From Paenibacillus anaericanus (GTDB lineage Bacteria; Bacillota; Bacilli; Paenibacillales; Paenibacillaceae): DNA of 64,000 nucleotides. The position numbers were made by a program, and so were the translations under genes. Positions 1 through 8,105 of the stretch are shown here, piece by piece; positions within the stretch are counted from its first letter, which is position 1; every line of letters begins with the position of its first letter. The DNA lies in NCBI RefSeq assembly GCF_003994475.1, contig NZ_RZNY01000019.1:28957-92956 (forward strand), in the 5' to 3' direction. The notes beneath the pieces are model-generated. The model saw only the letters and a list, made by a program, of their open reading frames with translations, ran no database searches and was not told where the DNA came from.

Positions 1-387
1 GAAACCACCCGAAGAACCACCTGCACGAAACGAAAATCCACTACCTAAACCGACCAGTACGCCGCCGAAGACAGAGGAGAGTAACATATCGGTAACAAGG
101 GGAGTAACTGGAATCATAGCGATCAGCCAAGTTACGGAAATAACAGATATGATGCTAAAACTGATGAAACGTTTACCAAGTAAAAATAACCCCGCGATTA
201 GAATGGGGATGTTATAGGCAAAGTATAATACGCTAATGTTAAGAGGTGTGAAATATCCAGTTAACATGGCTAGACCTGACACGCCGCCACTAAGTAAATG
301 ATGCGGAATCAGGAATAAATTGAAACCGACAGCAATAAGAGCGGCTCCCAGTAGAACCATAATACAATCTTTAACTTGATTAATCAT
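1..387 (-). CDS. YitT family membrane protein (partial, C-terminal end outside window)
   Basis: The minus-strand reading frame starts at an ATG at 387 behind a GAGGTGAG ribosome-binding site and stays open to the window edge, giving about 129 residues. The start reads MINQVKDCIMVLLGAALIAV and continues with FLIPHHLLSGGVSG, the pattern of the YitT (DUF161/DUF2179) family: a first membrane helix followed by the conserved NxFLIPxxxxxGGxSG-like segment. At least four hydrophobic segments are visible. The family is usually five or six helices followed by a cytosolic DUF2179 domain, so more than half of the protein should lie upstream of base 1. The transported substrate is unknown for the family. 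Confidence 0.8.
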   Translation of the reverse strand, partial: MINQVKDCIMVLLGAALIAVGFNLFLIPHHLLSGGVSGLAMLTGYFTPLNISVLYFAYNIPILIAGLFLLGKRFISFSIISVISVTWLIAMIPVTPLVTDMLLSSVFGGVLVGLGSGFSFRAGGSSGGF

Positions 388-664
388 GATGACTCACCTC
401 ACGGAGAATATGAAAGTATCCCAACCTGCTTGCTGGTGTTCCTTCGTTGTTATGTGCTATAATGTTTGAGATATTCTTGAGTAGGGATCCTTTTCAACTG
501 GACACTGTGTTTTCCTAAGTGCCTAGAGGTTGGAAGTTTATGTTATGATCTATTGCCGTATGTAAATTTTATAGGTTAATTGGAAAGCCTATAGACGTTG
601 AACGCTACTTAAGAATACAGTTAAGAATGTGGATTGTCCACTATATAGAAGGAGTATGAAAAAT

Positions 665-2266
665 TTGAACACATTTGCAGAGTTTGGCCTAGAGCCAAAG
701 GTATTACAAGCTGTCACGGAACTTGGTTTTGAAGAAGCAACACCGATTCAAGCGAAATCGATCCCCCTAGCTTTAGAGGGTCGCGACTTGATTGGACAAG
801 CACAAACAGGAACAGGGAAGACGGCTGCGTTTGGATTGCCGTTAATCAACAAAATCGCTAAAGAAGAAGAGCGTATTGTTGCCCTTATCATGACACCAAC
901 GCGCGAGTTGGCCATTCAAGTTGCTGAAGAAATTGGCAAATTGGCACGTTTCAAGGGAACTCGTTCCCTTCCAATTTATGGCGGTCAAGATATTGTTCGT
1001 CAAATTCGTGCTTTGAAAAAGAAACCTCAAATTATTATCGGTACACCGGGTCGTCTACTTGATCACATCAATCGTAAAACAATCAAACTTGATGATGTTC
1101 AAACCGTGGTATTGGATGAAGCGGATGAAATGCTTGATATGGGATTCATGGACGATATTCAATCGATCCTGAAGCTTGTCCCAGCTGAACGTCAAACAAT
1201 GTTGTTCTCAGCTACCATGCCTTCGAATATCCAGAAGCTAGCTCAACAATTTCTTAAGAATCCTGAGCATGTCTCCGTTATCCCTAAACAAGTTAGCGCC
1301 CCTCTGATCGACCAATCTTATATCGAAGTTCATGAACGTCAAAAGTTTGATGGTTTGACTCGTTTGCTTGATATGGAATCTCCTGAACTAGCCATTGTAT
1401 TTGGTCGGACTAAACGCCGGGTAGATGAGCTAGCTGAAGCTTTGCATATGCGTGGATATTCTGCGGATGGCTTGCATGGCGATTTGTCACAGAACCAACG
1501 TGATGCTGTAATGCGTAAATTCCGTGATGGTAGCATTGATGTACTGGTAGCAACAGACGTTGCGGCTCGTGGTCTAGACGTATCTGGCGTTACTCACGTT
1601 GTTAACTTTGACTTACCACAAGATCCAGAGAGCTATGTTCACCGGATTGGCCGGACAGGACGCGCTGGTAAAGAAGGTGCAGCTTGGTCTTTTGTTACAC
1701 CAAGAGAACTTGATCATTTACACTTCATCGAGCGGATTACGCGTCACAAGATTACTCGCAAACCTTTGCCAAGCCTTGCAGAAGCAATCGAAGGTAAACA
1801 ACGGATTACAGCGGAACGTTTCATTGAGTTGGTTGAAGCTGGCGATTTGAACGAATACAAAGGTATGGCTATCCAATTGTTGGAGCAATACGATTCCGTG
1901 AATTTGCTTGCAGCGGCATTCAAACTCATTACTGGTGAGAAGAATGACAAAGCGAACATTGAACTTACACCGGAAGAACCGATTCGCGTTAAACGTCGTA
2001 ATCCTGATATCCGTTCAAGCGGACGCAAACCTTCTGGTTATGGTAACCGTACTGGTGGTAGCGGTGGAAGTGGCGGTAGCGGTGGTTATCGTCGCGATAG
2101 TCGTGAAGGCGGCAACCGTGGTGGTTACAATAGCGGTAGCAGCAGTAAAGGTGGCTATAACAAAGAAGGCGGACGGGATTCCTATCGTTCTTCCGCAGAT
2201 CGCAAGCCTCGTCCAAGCTCAAGCGGTAGTTCAAGTAGACCGCCAAAGCGTACTGAGGATAACTAA
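665..2266 (+). CDS. cshA: DEAD-box ATP-dependent RNA helicase, CshA-like
   Basis: This RNA helicase of about 533 residues unwinds structured RNA and typically serves in cold adaptation, ribosome assembly and the RNA degradosome. The Q motif (ATPIQ) is near residue 26, Walker A AQTGTGKT at about 46-53, and DEAD at about 151-154. SAT and HRIGRTGR motifs follow. The last 80 residues are a Gly/Ser/Arg/Tyr-rich, RGG-like disordered tail, typical of cold-induced members. I chose TTG at 665 because AAGGAG lies 10 bases upstream. The ATG at 656 is one base from that site and the GTG at 629 lacks a site. The upstream 277-base gap suggests a long leader, common for cold-shock helicase mRNAs. CshA rather than another paralogue is inferred from length and tail. 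Confidence 0.9.
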   Translation: MNTFAEFGLEPKVLQAVTELGFEEATPIQAKSIPLALEGRDLIGQAQTGTGKTAAFGLPLINKIAKEEERIVALIMTPTRELAIQVAEEIGKLARFKGTRSLPIYGGQDIVRQIRALKKKPQIIIGTPGRLLDHINRKTIKLDDVQTVVLDEADEMLDMGFMDDIQSILKLVPAERQTMLFSATMPSNIQKLAQQFLKNPEHVSVIPKQVSAPLIDQSYIEVHERQKFDGLTRLLDMESPELAIVFGRTKRRVDELAEALHMRGYSADGLHGDLSQNQRDAVMRKFRDGSIDVLVATDVAARGLDVSGVTHVVNFDLPQDPESYVHRIGRTGRAGKEGAAWSFVTPRELDHLHFIERITRHKITRKPLPSLAEAIEGKQRITAERFIELVEAGDLNEYKGMAIQLLEQYDSVNLLAAAFKLITGEKNDKANIELTPEEPIRVKRRNPDIRSSGRKPSGYGNRTGGSGGSGGSGGYRRDSREGGNRGGYNSGSSSKGGYNKEGGRDSYRSSADRKPRPSSSGSSSRPPKRTEDN

Positions 2267-2286
2267 CAACTAGATATTGCATAGGC

Positions 2287-2326
2287 AAAGAAGACGAAGT
2301 GCCCGTCACTTTCGTCTTCTTTTTCT
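2287..2326 (+). terminator. Rho-independent terminator after the helicase gene
   Basis: The stem AAGAAGACGAA-GTG pairs with CAC-TTTCGTCTTCTT (one bulged A) around the loop CCCGT. A T-rich run follows. It lies 21 bases after the helicase stop codon. It could also serve the convergent YjcZ-like gene. Confidence 0.9.
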
Positions 2327-2335
2327 TTATTTAGA

Positions 2336-2437
2336 CTAGATACATGCACGGCTAACAATTACGAGTAGGATAAAAAGCACCAGAATTGTACCTGTGGATG
2401 TTATAAGACCTCCGCCAAATCCGCCTACATGTGACAT
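2336..2437 (-). CDS. YjcZ family sporulation-associated mini-protein (33 aa)
   Basis: The minus-strand frame from ATG at 2437 to TAG at 2336 has a GGAGGT site upstream. The product has a Gly-rich start (MSHVGGFGGGLITSTGTI) and then a single helix LVLFILLVIVSRACI. The G-rich head plus one VLFILLVIV helix is the signature of the YjcZ/sporulation mini-protein family. A close relative lies at 22,538-22,630 with the same GGGxxTSTG and VLFILLVIVSRA blocks. The role is unknown; family members are spore or forespore membrane mini-proteins. Confidence 0.85.
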   Translation of the reverse strand: MSHVGGFGGGLITSTGTILVLFILLVIVSRACI

Positions 2438-2623
2438 ACAATAACCTCCTTTGTGGGTTGTTGAACTTTATAGTTGTAAGTTACGGTATATACTATGGCA
2501 CATAGATTCCTCTAGATTAGACTCATACCCAGAACTGTCAAAATAGGCTGTAGATAGGGCTTGGGTTATCATGTATAGTTATAACTATAGAGATTAAATT
2601 ATTTCTGGAGAGGAGTAATATTT

Positions 2624-3415
2624 TTGGAATACAAAGGATTAATGGGTGGATTTTACAAGATAACGGAATGGATTATGAGAATATCGGGAAGTAATTTGCT
2701 TTGGATGATCTGCTCGCTGCCGTTCATGTTCTTCTTGATGACTTGGTTGTTGTCCCCAGATGCTATCGTTAGAGATCAAACGTTATTATTCATGGCAGTT
2801 TTGGCACCGTTTACACTGTTTCCGGCAACGGCTGCATTGTTCTCTGTTGCTCGTAAATGGGTCATGGGTGAAAGCGATTTAAGCGTATTCAAAGTATACT
2901 TCAAAGGTTATAAAGAGAATTACAAGCAAAGTATGTTTGGTGGTATTTTCTATACTTTATTAATTGTGATCATGGTTGTTGATTATAACGTCTACATGAA
3001 GCAATTTGAAAACCTTCAGATTATCGGGATGATCATGCTGGTGTTCCTCCTAATACTTTCTGTTTCTTTATTTAATTTCTTTTCCCTTGTTTCGCACTAT
3101 CACTTGAAAGTGATACTGTTAATTAAGAACTCTATTTTGCTTACGATCATTAGTCCATTGCGTGTAATCTATACTGTAATCACTACAATTGCTCTAGCAC
3201 TTATAACCGTGAAATTCCCATGGCTTATTATGTTTGGTTTCGGTAGTTTGACGGCTTATATCGCATTTTATAATTTCTATCGCGCCTACACAAAACTGCA
3301 GGCCAAGGCGGAGAAGATGCAAGAGAATGATGGTGGAATTGACAATCCGGAGCAAGTAGAAGACGGCAATACGGCACTTCAACTTCCTGGTGAGAACGAT
3401 TCGAAGAAGTTGTAG
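2624..3415 (+). CDS. YesL family (DUF624) membrane protein
   Basis: A 263-residue protein starting at TTG with GAGAGGAG upstream. The opening GLMGGFYKITEWIMRIS followed by NLLWMICSLPF is typical of YesL/DUF624 proteins. Hydrophobic helices lie around residues 25-45, 48-70, 105-125, 130-150 and 180-210, and the last 40 residues are hydrophilic and acidic. In Bacillus and Paenibacillus such proteins often sit beside YesMN-type sugar regulators, but this copy is isolated. The function is not established. Confidence 0.8.
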   Translation: MEYKGLMGGFYKITEWIMRISGSNLLWMICSLPFMFFLMTWLLSPDAIVRDQTLLFMAVLAPFTLFPATAALFSVARKWVMGESDLSVFKVYFKGYKENYKQSMFGGIFYTLLIVIMVVDYNVYMKQFENLQIIGMIMLVFLLILSVSLFNFFSLVSHYHLKVILLIKNSILLTIISPLRVIYTVITTIALALITVKFPWLIMFGFGSLTAYIAFYNFYRAYTKLQAKAEKMQENDGGIDNPEQVEDGNTALQLPGENDSKKL

Positions 3416-3419
3416 AAGG

Positions 3420-3448
3420 TTTACTTTTATATCATGAAGTTTTATAAT
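3420..3448 (+). promoter_or_regulatory. SigmaA-type promoter for the 6S RNA candidate
   Basis: TTTACT at 3420-3425 and a perfect TATAAT at 3443-3448 are separated by 17 bases. Transcription would begin near 3455, where the 6S-like closing stem starts. No coding region begins immediately downstream, so the promoter supports an RNA gene. Confidence 0.7.
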
Positions 3449-3455
3449 AGGTATA

Positions 3456-3643
3456 CGTCCTGCGATGTACGTTTCGGTTCTATGTTGTTTTGAACCAATG
3501 ACGAAGTCTCGGGAGACTTATATCGCGTCGTCACCGAAATGCCTTATCCATCTGGATGTGGGGACTTCGAAAGCGTCGCTGCGGTCACCCACCTGCTAAT
3601 GCAGGTTCGAGACAATGTAACCGGACGGCATAGGCGGGTCTTT
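3456..3643 (+). ncRNA. ssrS: 6S RNA (SsrS) candidate
   Basis: About 187 bases of non-coding sequence with the 6S architecture. The 5' strand TCCTGCGATGT pairs with the 3' strand ACGGCATAGGCGGG to form the closing stem, carrying the GAUGU / CGGCAU sequence pair conserved in 6S RNAs from E. coli to Bacillus. The segment GGTTCGAGACAATGTAACC precedes the 3' strand, as GGGUUCAAGGGUUACAGCC does in E. coli. The length fits the family (about 180-200 bases) and an ideal sigmaA promoter lies directly upstream. 6S RNA binds sigmaA-RNA polymerase by mimicking an open promoter. Identification is by eye; a covariance-model search was not possible. Confidence 0.72.
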
Positions 3644-3657
3644 TGTTACTTAAGTTG

Positions 3658-3708
3658 AACAGCATCTTATTTCTTCCTTTGGGAGGTAACGAGGTGCTGT
3701 TTTTTTTT
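3658..3708 (+). terminator. Rho-independent terminator downstream of the 6S candidate
   Basis: ACAGCA(T)C at 3659-3667 pairs with GAGGTGCTGT at 3691-3700 across a loop of about 23 bases, followed by eight or nine T residues. It would end read-through from the 6S gene. Confidence 0.7.
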
Positions 3709-3830
3709 GTTACTTGTATGTTAAGAAATGATAAGTTTACTTTCGTTTGTTACTTAACAATGGTAAACTATAGTATAAAGAAAACGCATACCTTATCTTA
3801 TTTGGGGAGTAATGAAGGAGGAAGAAGAGG

Positions 3831-4220
3831 TTGTCATTCAAAAGAACATTAACCGGTGTTTTTCGCAGCCAGGAAGGTACTAGCGATCGTGCGAAGATGC
3901 CTGAATTAAAAACAAGATATTATCAATTATCCAAGGATAAAGTTTGGGAGGATGTCTCTTCCACATTAAAGAAAATTCCAGGTTACAAAGTGTTACATGA
4001 AGTTCCTTCAGTAGGCGAAATTACGTTGGAGAAACGTAGTGCCTTTGGTCGGACGATGGATATTACGGTATCAGTCATTTCAACGGGACCGGTTCGTACA
4101 GCAGTCGATATTTATTCTGCGACTCGTGGATCGCTAGGTGATATGGGAGCGAATTATCGCAATATCATGCAACTGTTAGCGATTCTGGATAAGAAATTTT
4201 CGGCGTACAAGGTGTCTTAA
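3831..4220 (+). CDS. Conserved hypothetical cytosolic protein (129 aa)
   Basis: The frame starts at TTG 3831, behind a GGAGG-type site. The product has no membrane segment or signal peptide. Its middle (VWEDVSSTLKKIPGYKVLHE, then GEITLEKRSAFGRTMDITVS) looks like an alpha/beta fold reminiscent of small DUF1499-type proteins, but I cannot place it firmly. It is monocistronic between two terminators. The function is unknown. Confidence 0.65.
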   Translation: MSFKRTLTGVFRSQEGTSDRAKMPELKTRYYQLSKDKVWEDVSSTLKKIPGYKVLHEVPSVGEITLEKRSAFGRTMDITVSVISTGPVRTAVDIYSATRGSLGDMGANYRNIMQLLAILDKKFSAYKVS

Positions 4221-4232
4221 GAACTCAGATAC

Positions 4233-4274
4233 AAAAAAAGCGAGTAGAGGGGATCGCTCCTCCTACTCGCTTTT
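4233..4274. terminator. Bidirectional terminator between convergent genes
   Basis: The stem AAAAGCGAGTAG-GG pairs with CC-CTACTCGCTTTT around GGATCGCT. A tract of A residues precedes the stem and T residues follow it, so it can end both the upstream plus-strand gene and the convergent thiol peroxidase gene. Confidence 0.9.
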
Positions 4275-4298
4275 CGTTACTAGTTGTTATACTTGATA

Positions 4299-4820
4299 TT
4301 AAGCTAATAGTGCTTTGACTGCAGCTACCGGCTTTTCGTAGTCTGGATGTTCCGACATTTCCTTCAAATATTCAGCGTAACGAATGGTGTTATCTTTATC
4401 GATGACAAACACAGCTCGTTGATCCAGTTTGAATTCTTTGATCAGAACGCCGTAGGCTTTACCGAAGGAATTTTCTTTGTAGTCGGACAAGGTGATGACA
4501 GAGTCTATACCAGCAGCACCACACCAGCGAGCTTGGGCAAACGGAAGGTCCGCGCTTACTGTCAGGATTACTACTTCTTCACCGAGTTCAGCAGCCGCTT
4601 GGTTGAATCGGCGGGTTTGGGCGTCACAGACGCCTGTATCAAGGGAGGGCACGACACTAACAAGTTTAATTTTTCCGGCATAATCCTGAAGGCTTACTTC
4701 TTCAAGCAAGTTCTTATTGAGCTTGAAATCAGGAGCGGTATCGCCAACCTTCAGTTCCGGACCGATCAGTGTGATAGGGTTACCTTTAAATGTAGCGACG
4801 CTTGCACGTTCTTGTGTCAT
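4299..4820 (-). CDS. tpx: Thiol peroxidase (atypical 2-Cys peroxiredoxin)
   Basis: A 173-residue peroxiredoxin that reduces hydrogen peroxide and organic peroxides using thioredoxin. The peroxidatic cysteine is Cys65 in [15 protein letters not shown] and the resolving cysteine is Cys100 in QARWCGAAG, the spacing typical of Tpx. The N-terminal [20 protein letters not shown] block is also typical. I chose ATG at 4820, which has AGGAGG 9 bases upstream; an in-frame start seven codons earlier has no comparable site. The gene has its own divergent promoter region and shares a terminator with its convergent neighbour. Confidence 0.96.
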   Translation of the reverse strand: MTQERASVATFKGNPITLIGPELKVGDTAPDFKLNKNLLEEVSLQDYAGKIKLVSVVPSLDTGVCDAQTRRFNQAAAELGEEVVILTVSADLPFAQARWCGAAGIDSVITLSDYKENSFGKAYGVLIKEFKLDQRAVFVIDKDNTIRYAEYLKEMSEHPDYEKPVAAVKALLA

Positions 4821-4934
4821 TTTTATTATCCTCCTAAACATTGTATAATTAATATTGGTTCAATTTTAATTATAAACTTTTTGAAAAGCTTTTGTCCAAC
4901 TTAAGGAAATATTCAATGGAAAAGGAAGAATGCT

Positions 4935-5549
4935 ATGATTTTTATTCGTTATGAAAATTGGAGAAGTTATCTTCGTTATTACCCTGTCACTTGTTTGATT
5001 TTGGCTGCGAATATCATAATGTTTATTATTGTCGCAACGCACGGAGGCTCTCAAAGTAATGTTGCACTGCTTAAATACGGTGCTTTAACTAATGTGGAGC
5101 CTTTTGTCTACGATTGGTGGCGGACGATCTCGTCTATGTTCCTACATGGTGGTTTTGATCATTTATTCTCAAATAGTTTTGCGATTCTTGTATTTGCACC
5201 TCCATTGGAACGTCTGTTAGGCCACTGGCGGTATGGACTTCTGTATCTGGGAAGTGGGATCGTCGGTAATTTGATTAGCTTGCAAATGTATCTTCAATCA
5301 TCAGACTGGCATATATCTGTAGGAGCCTCTGGAGCGGTGTATGGGGTTTATGGAGCCTTCTTATATATTGCCTTGCTACAACGAAGTTTAATGGATGAGA
5401 ACTCACGTAAAACTCTTTACAGCTTACTGATAGTCGGTGTCGTCTTCTCGTTCGTAGCTCCTCAAGTGAACTGGGTAGCTCATTTTGGTGGATTAGTGGG
5501 TGGGTTTCTGATCTACGCATTTATGAACCTATTTATAAAACGTCGTTGA
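4935..5549 (+). CDS. Rhomboid family intramembrane serine protease
   Basis: A 204-residue polytopic membrane protein with six predicted helices. The catalytic dyad is Ser132 in GASGAVYG and His183 in WVAHFGGLVGG. The loop-1 element WWRTISSMFLHGGFDHLFSN is the conserved rhomboid WR..t..f.H....H...N block. The length matches compact bacterial rhomboids without accessory domains (shorter than GluP/YqgP). The substrate cannot be deduced. The gene lies 62 bases ahead of the LysR gene in the same direction and may be cotranscribed with it. Confidence 0.93.
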   Translation: MIFIRYENWRSYLRYYPVTCLILAANIIMFIIVATHGGSQSNVALLKYGALTNVEPFVYDWWRTISSMFLHGGFDHLFSNSFAILVFAPPLERLLGHWRYGLLYLGSGIVGNLISLQMYLQSSDWHISVGASGAVYGVYGAFLYIALLQRSLMDENSRKTLYSLLIVGVVFSFVAPQVNWVAHFGGLVGGFLIYAFMNLFIKRR

Positions 5550-5611
5550 ACCCCAGAAGGGGACATGGTAAAGTTGGTACAAAGAGGAAGCGAAATGGAG
5601 CGATCAAATTC

Positions 5612-6523
5612 GTGGAACTGAGACAACTACAGTACTTTGTAAAAGTTGCGCAGAAAGAGCATGTCACACAGGCGGCTGAGGAACTTCATGTAGCTCAGTC
5701 CGCAGTGAGTAGACAAATTCATCAATTGGAAGAAGAGCTAGGTGTTAACTTATTCATGCAGAAGGGGAGAAATTTGCATCTGACAGCAGTAGGTCAGCTG
5801 TTCTGCAATCGAATAGAAGCCATTCTCAAAGATTTGGATCGCGCAGTGAATGAAGTTCATGAGTTTCTTGATCCTGAACATGGTGAGATCCGACTTGGGT
5901 TTCCTAATAGTCTCGGTATACATCTGATCCCAAGTGTCGTTTCTGAATTTCGTAAATTGTTTCCTAATGTTAAGTTTCGGTTCAAGCAAGGGACGTATCC
6001 AACACTCATCCGTGATGTTATATCGGCTGAAGTAGATTTAGCATTTATTTCTCCATTTCCTGAAAGTCATGATCAAGTGGTGGGTAATGTCGTGCTAACA
6101 GAGGATTTGGTCGCCATTCTTCCACCTAATCATCACCTTTCAGGAGAACAAAGCATTCGGTTAGAACAATTAAAGGACGATAAATTCATTCTATTTAGTA
6201 AAGGTTATTCGCTAAGGCCCATTGTTTGGCATGCTTGTTTGGAAGCTGGGTTTACACCTAAAGTAGCTTTTGAGGGAGAAGAGACCGATACGATTCGTGG
6301 CCTAGTGGCTGCTGGTATGGGTGTTAGCTTGCTGCCGGAGATGGCACTGTATCAGAGTTTCTCGTTGCAACCGAGCAGACTACGAGTATCAGAACCGAGA
6401 GTGACTCGTACCATCGGTTTGATTCATCGAACTGATGAAAAGTTACCCTTGGTAGCCCAATCGTTTCGTGGATTTTTGTTAGAGTATTTCGGGTTGGATG
6501 TCGATACCCCGCCGATTAAATAA
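5612..6523 (+). CDS. LysR family regulator, GltC-like
   Basis: A 303-residue regulator. The N-terminal winged helix-turn-helix (ELRQLQYFVKVAQ, then HVTQAAEELHVAQSAVSRQI) is followed by an LTTR effector-binding domain from about residue 90. The overall wording, such as LDPEHGEIRLGFPNSLG and LVAAGMGVSLLPE, resembles Bacillus GltC, the activator of glutamate synthase genes; this is recognition by eye. The GTG start has GGAG 11 bases upstream, and the 22 extra codons that could be read upstream are not LysR-like. No gltAB lies nearby, so the target is unknown. A strong terminator follows. Confidence 0.9.
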   Translation: MELRQLQYFVKVAQKEHVTQAAEELHVAQSAVSRQIHQLEEELGVNLFMQKGRNLHLTAVGQLFCNRIEAILKDLDRAVNEVHEFLDPEHGEIRLGFPNSLGIHLIPSVVSEFRKLFPNVKFRFKQGTYPTLIRDVISAEVDLAFISPFPESHDQVVGNVVLTEDLVAILPPNHHLSGEQSIRLEQLKDDKFILFSKGYSLRPIVWHACLEAGFTPKVAFEGEETDTIRGLVAAGMGVSLLPEMALYQSFSLQPSRLRVSEPRVTRTIGLIHRTDEKLPLVAQSFRGFLLEYFGLDVDTPPIK

Positions 6524-6551
6524 CGATTTAATTATTTTGCACTTATCATAC

Positions 6552-6600
6552 AAAAGAGCTCTCCCGTCGGTAGGATCACCTACTGACAGGAGAGCTCTTG
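6552..6600. terminator. Strong hairpin terminator
   Basis: AAGAGCTCTCC-GTC-GTAG pairs with CTAC-GAC-GGAGAGCTCTT around GATCAC, giving about 18 base pairs. It separates the LysR gene from the convergent metalloprotease gene. Confidence 0.88.
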
Positions 6601-6678
6601 TTATTTCATACAGTTATTTCATACAGTTATTTCATACAGTTATTTCATACAGTTATTTCATACAGTTGTTTCATATAA
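6601..6678. repeat. 13-bp tandem repeat, five exact copies plus one degenerate
   Basis: TTATTTCATACAG is repeated exactly at 6601, 6614, 6627, 6640 and 6653. A sixth, altered unit (TTGTTTCATATAA) starts at 6666. The array runs straight into the stop codon of the metalloprotease gene at 6680. It is a candidate variable-number tandem repeat. Confidence 0.95.
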
Positions 6679-6679
6679 A

Positions 6680-7357
6680 TTAGTCGCGGTTACCAACGAA
6701 CATGAGTACTAAACGTAGTAGTTCAAGTAGCGATACTAGGGCAGCGGCAACGTAGGTTAATGCAGCTGCGTTAAGTACTTTAGCTACACCGGCTTCATCT
6801 TGATTAGTTGCTAGTCCATTGCTAATCATGATTCGACGTGCGCGGTTACTTGCGTCGAACTCGACGGGCAATGTAACTAGTTGAAACAGAACGGCCGCTG
6901 AGAAGAAGACAATTCCTAGCCCTACTAAGTTGAAGGCTCCAAATAGGAACCCAGCCAACAACATGAATGGTGCTACACCTGATGCGAAATTAACAAAAGG
7001 GAACATACGATGACGTATAACAAGCATAGGGTAAGATTCTTTGTGTTGAATGGCATGACCGACTTCATGACAGGCTACTGCTACAGCAGAGATTGAACTT
7101 TCGTTATATACGGGTTCGGACAACCGGACGACTCGTTTAATGGGGTCGTAGTGGTCGGACAGGCTACCTCTTACGGGTTCGATCGGAACATCGTACAGTC
7201 CATTAGCGTCAAGCATACGACGTGCAGCTTCGCGGCCTGTTAACCCATACGTATTTGGAACCTCCGAATATTTATTGAAAGTACCTTTGACTCGAAACTG
7301 AGCCCATAAGGAGAGTCCGAAAGCCAAGATGATAGGGATAAACATTGCTCCATACAT
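6680..7357 (-). CDS. YugP-type zinc metallopeptidase, membrane-bound
   Basis: A 225-residue membrane protein of the YugP (DUF2268-like M48-related) family. The zinc-binding motif HEVGHAIQ is at residues 97-104 (His97, Glu98, His101). Helices lie at about 3-20, 115-135, 140-165 and 195-220, and EFDASNRA downstream probably provides the third ligand. I chose ATG at 7357, which has GGAGGAATG 8 bases upstream, over an ATG five codons earlier. The substrate is unknown. It lies 39 bases downstream of the MerR gene and may share its transcript. Confidence 0.9.
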   Translation of the reverse strand: MYGAMFIPIILAFGLSLWAQFRVKGTFNKYSEVPNTYGLTGREAARRMLDANGLYDVPIEPVRGSLSDHYDPIKRVVRLSEPVYNESSISAVAVACHEVGHAIQHKESYPMLVIRHRMFPFVNFASGVAPFMLLAGFLFGAFNLVGLGIVFFSAAVLFQLVTLPVEFDASNRARRIMISNGLATNQDEAGVAKVLNAAALTYVAAALVSLLELLRLVLMFVGNRD

Positions 7358-7396
7358 AAAACATTCCTCCATTAATATTGGTTGTCTTGTTGATGA

Positions 7397-7828
7397 TTAC
7401 GTAAAAGGTCCATGATTGAGCAAAATACGTAAGGCTTCGATACATGCTAGACTCTGTGGCATTAGGTTAGAGAAGGCTCGACGGGCTTGATTCGGCTGTA
7501 AGCTGGAAATCAGTGGTTCGAGTTCCTTCACTTCGCGTTGAAGCTGTAACATATGAATCTCAAGTGAGCTTAATTTCTCGGTTACTTGTTCTTCAGGACT
7601 CACTTCGTTCCATTGATCCAGTTTTTCTCGAATTTCGTCTAACGTATATTTCTCTTGTTTCATCTGATTAATACGTTCTAACCTGGCCAAGGTTTCAGAA
7701 CTATACAGACGATAGTTCTTTTGGGTTCTTTGCTCTGGTGAGATCAGTCCGAGTTTAGTGTAGTAATCAATCGTACGTTGGCTGACGTCTGCAAGTTTAG
7801 CTAATTCTCCGATCCGGTACAACTTCAT
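7397..7828 (-). CDS. MerR family transcriptional regulator
   Basis: A 143-residue protein with an N-terminal MerR winged helix (MKLYRIGELAKLADVSQRTI, then DYYTKLGLISPEQRT and YRLYSSETLARLERI). A dimerisation coiled coil spans about residues 70-110. The C-terminal tail has one cysteine and no clear metal-binding motif, so the effector is unknown. It is divergent from the amt gene and upstream of the YugP-like gene in the same direction. Confidence 0.9.
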   Translation of the reverse strand: MKLYRIGELAKLADVSQRTIDYYTKLGLISPEQRTQKNYRLYSSETLARLERINQMKQEKYTLDEIREKLDQWNEVSPEEQVTEKLSSLEIHMLQLQREVKELEPLISSLQPNQARRAFSNLMPQSLACIEALRILLNHGPFT

Positions 7829-7955
7829 TGCTCCAATAGGCTCACCTCTCTCTAATATCCTTAATTCTATATATCTTTATGTAACATATGATACCTGAAT
7901 TATAACAGTACAGTCAAACGTTATGCTTTATATAATATAGTAACTTTCTCGATTT

Positions 7956-7972
7956 TGTGTTCATATGTTACA
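7956..7972. promoter_or_regulatory. Weak GlnR/TnrA-like box upstream of the amt promoter
   Basis: TGTGTTCATATGTTACA fits TGTNA-N7-TNACA with one mismatch (T in place of A at position 5). It lies about 50 bases upstream of the proposed -35 element of the amt promoter. It is weak on its own but pairs with the perfect site at 8071-8087. Confidence 0.4.
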
Positions 7973-8020
7973 TATAATGTTACGAATAGTGCAAACAACA
8001 TCTTTTTTTTCAAAAAAGTG

Positions 8021-8050
8021 TTGTCATTTCTGCTTATTTGGTCTTATAAT
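8021..8050 (+). promoter_or_regulatory. SigmaA-type promoter of the amt operon
   Basis: TTGTCA at 8021-8026 and TATAAT at 8045-8050 are spaced by 18 bases, predicting a transcript start near 8057. Confidence 0.6.
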
Positions 8051-8070
8051 CACCTTAACGATTTAATTTG

Positions 8071-8087
8071 TGTTAGGAAACATGACA
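8071..8087. promoter_or_regulatory. GlnR/TnrA box overlapping the amt leader
   Basis: TGTTAGGAAACATGACA matches the TGTNA-N7-TNACA consensus of the nitrogen regulators GlnR and TnrA at all fixed positions. It lies 20 bases after the predicted -10 box and 18 bases before the amt start codon. A downstream site usually means repression; an upstream weaker site also exists. Confidence 0.7.
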
Positions 8088-8105
8088 TTGAAGGGGTGGG
8101 TTTAA

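Noticed and set aside
1908..2273. Long frames overlapping the helicase Gly-rich tail on both strands
   Set aside because: They are by-products of the repetitive GGT/GGC codons of the real gene.
3643..3852. Reading frame of 69 codons between the 6S candidate and the 129-aa gene
   Set aside because: It crosses a strong terminator and has no ribosome-binding site or protein-like composition.
6601..6678. Short tandem array as a CRISPR
   Set aside because: The units are contiguous 13-mers without unique spacers, so this is a simple tandem repeat.
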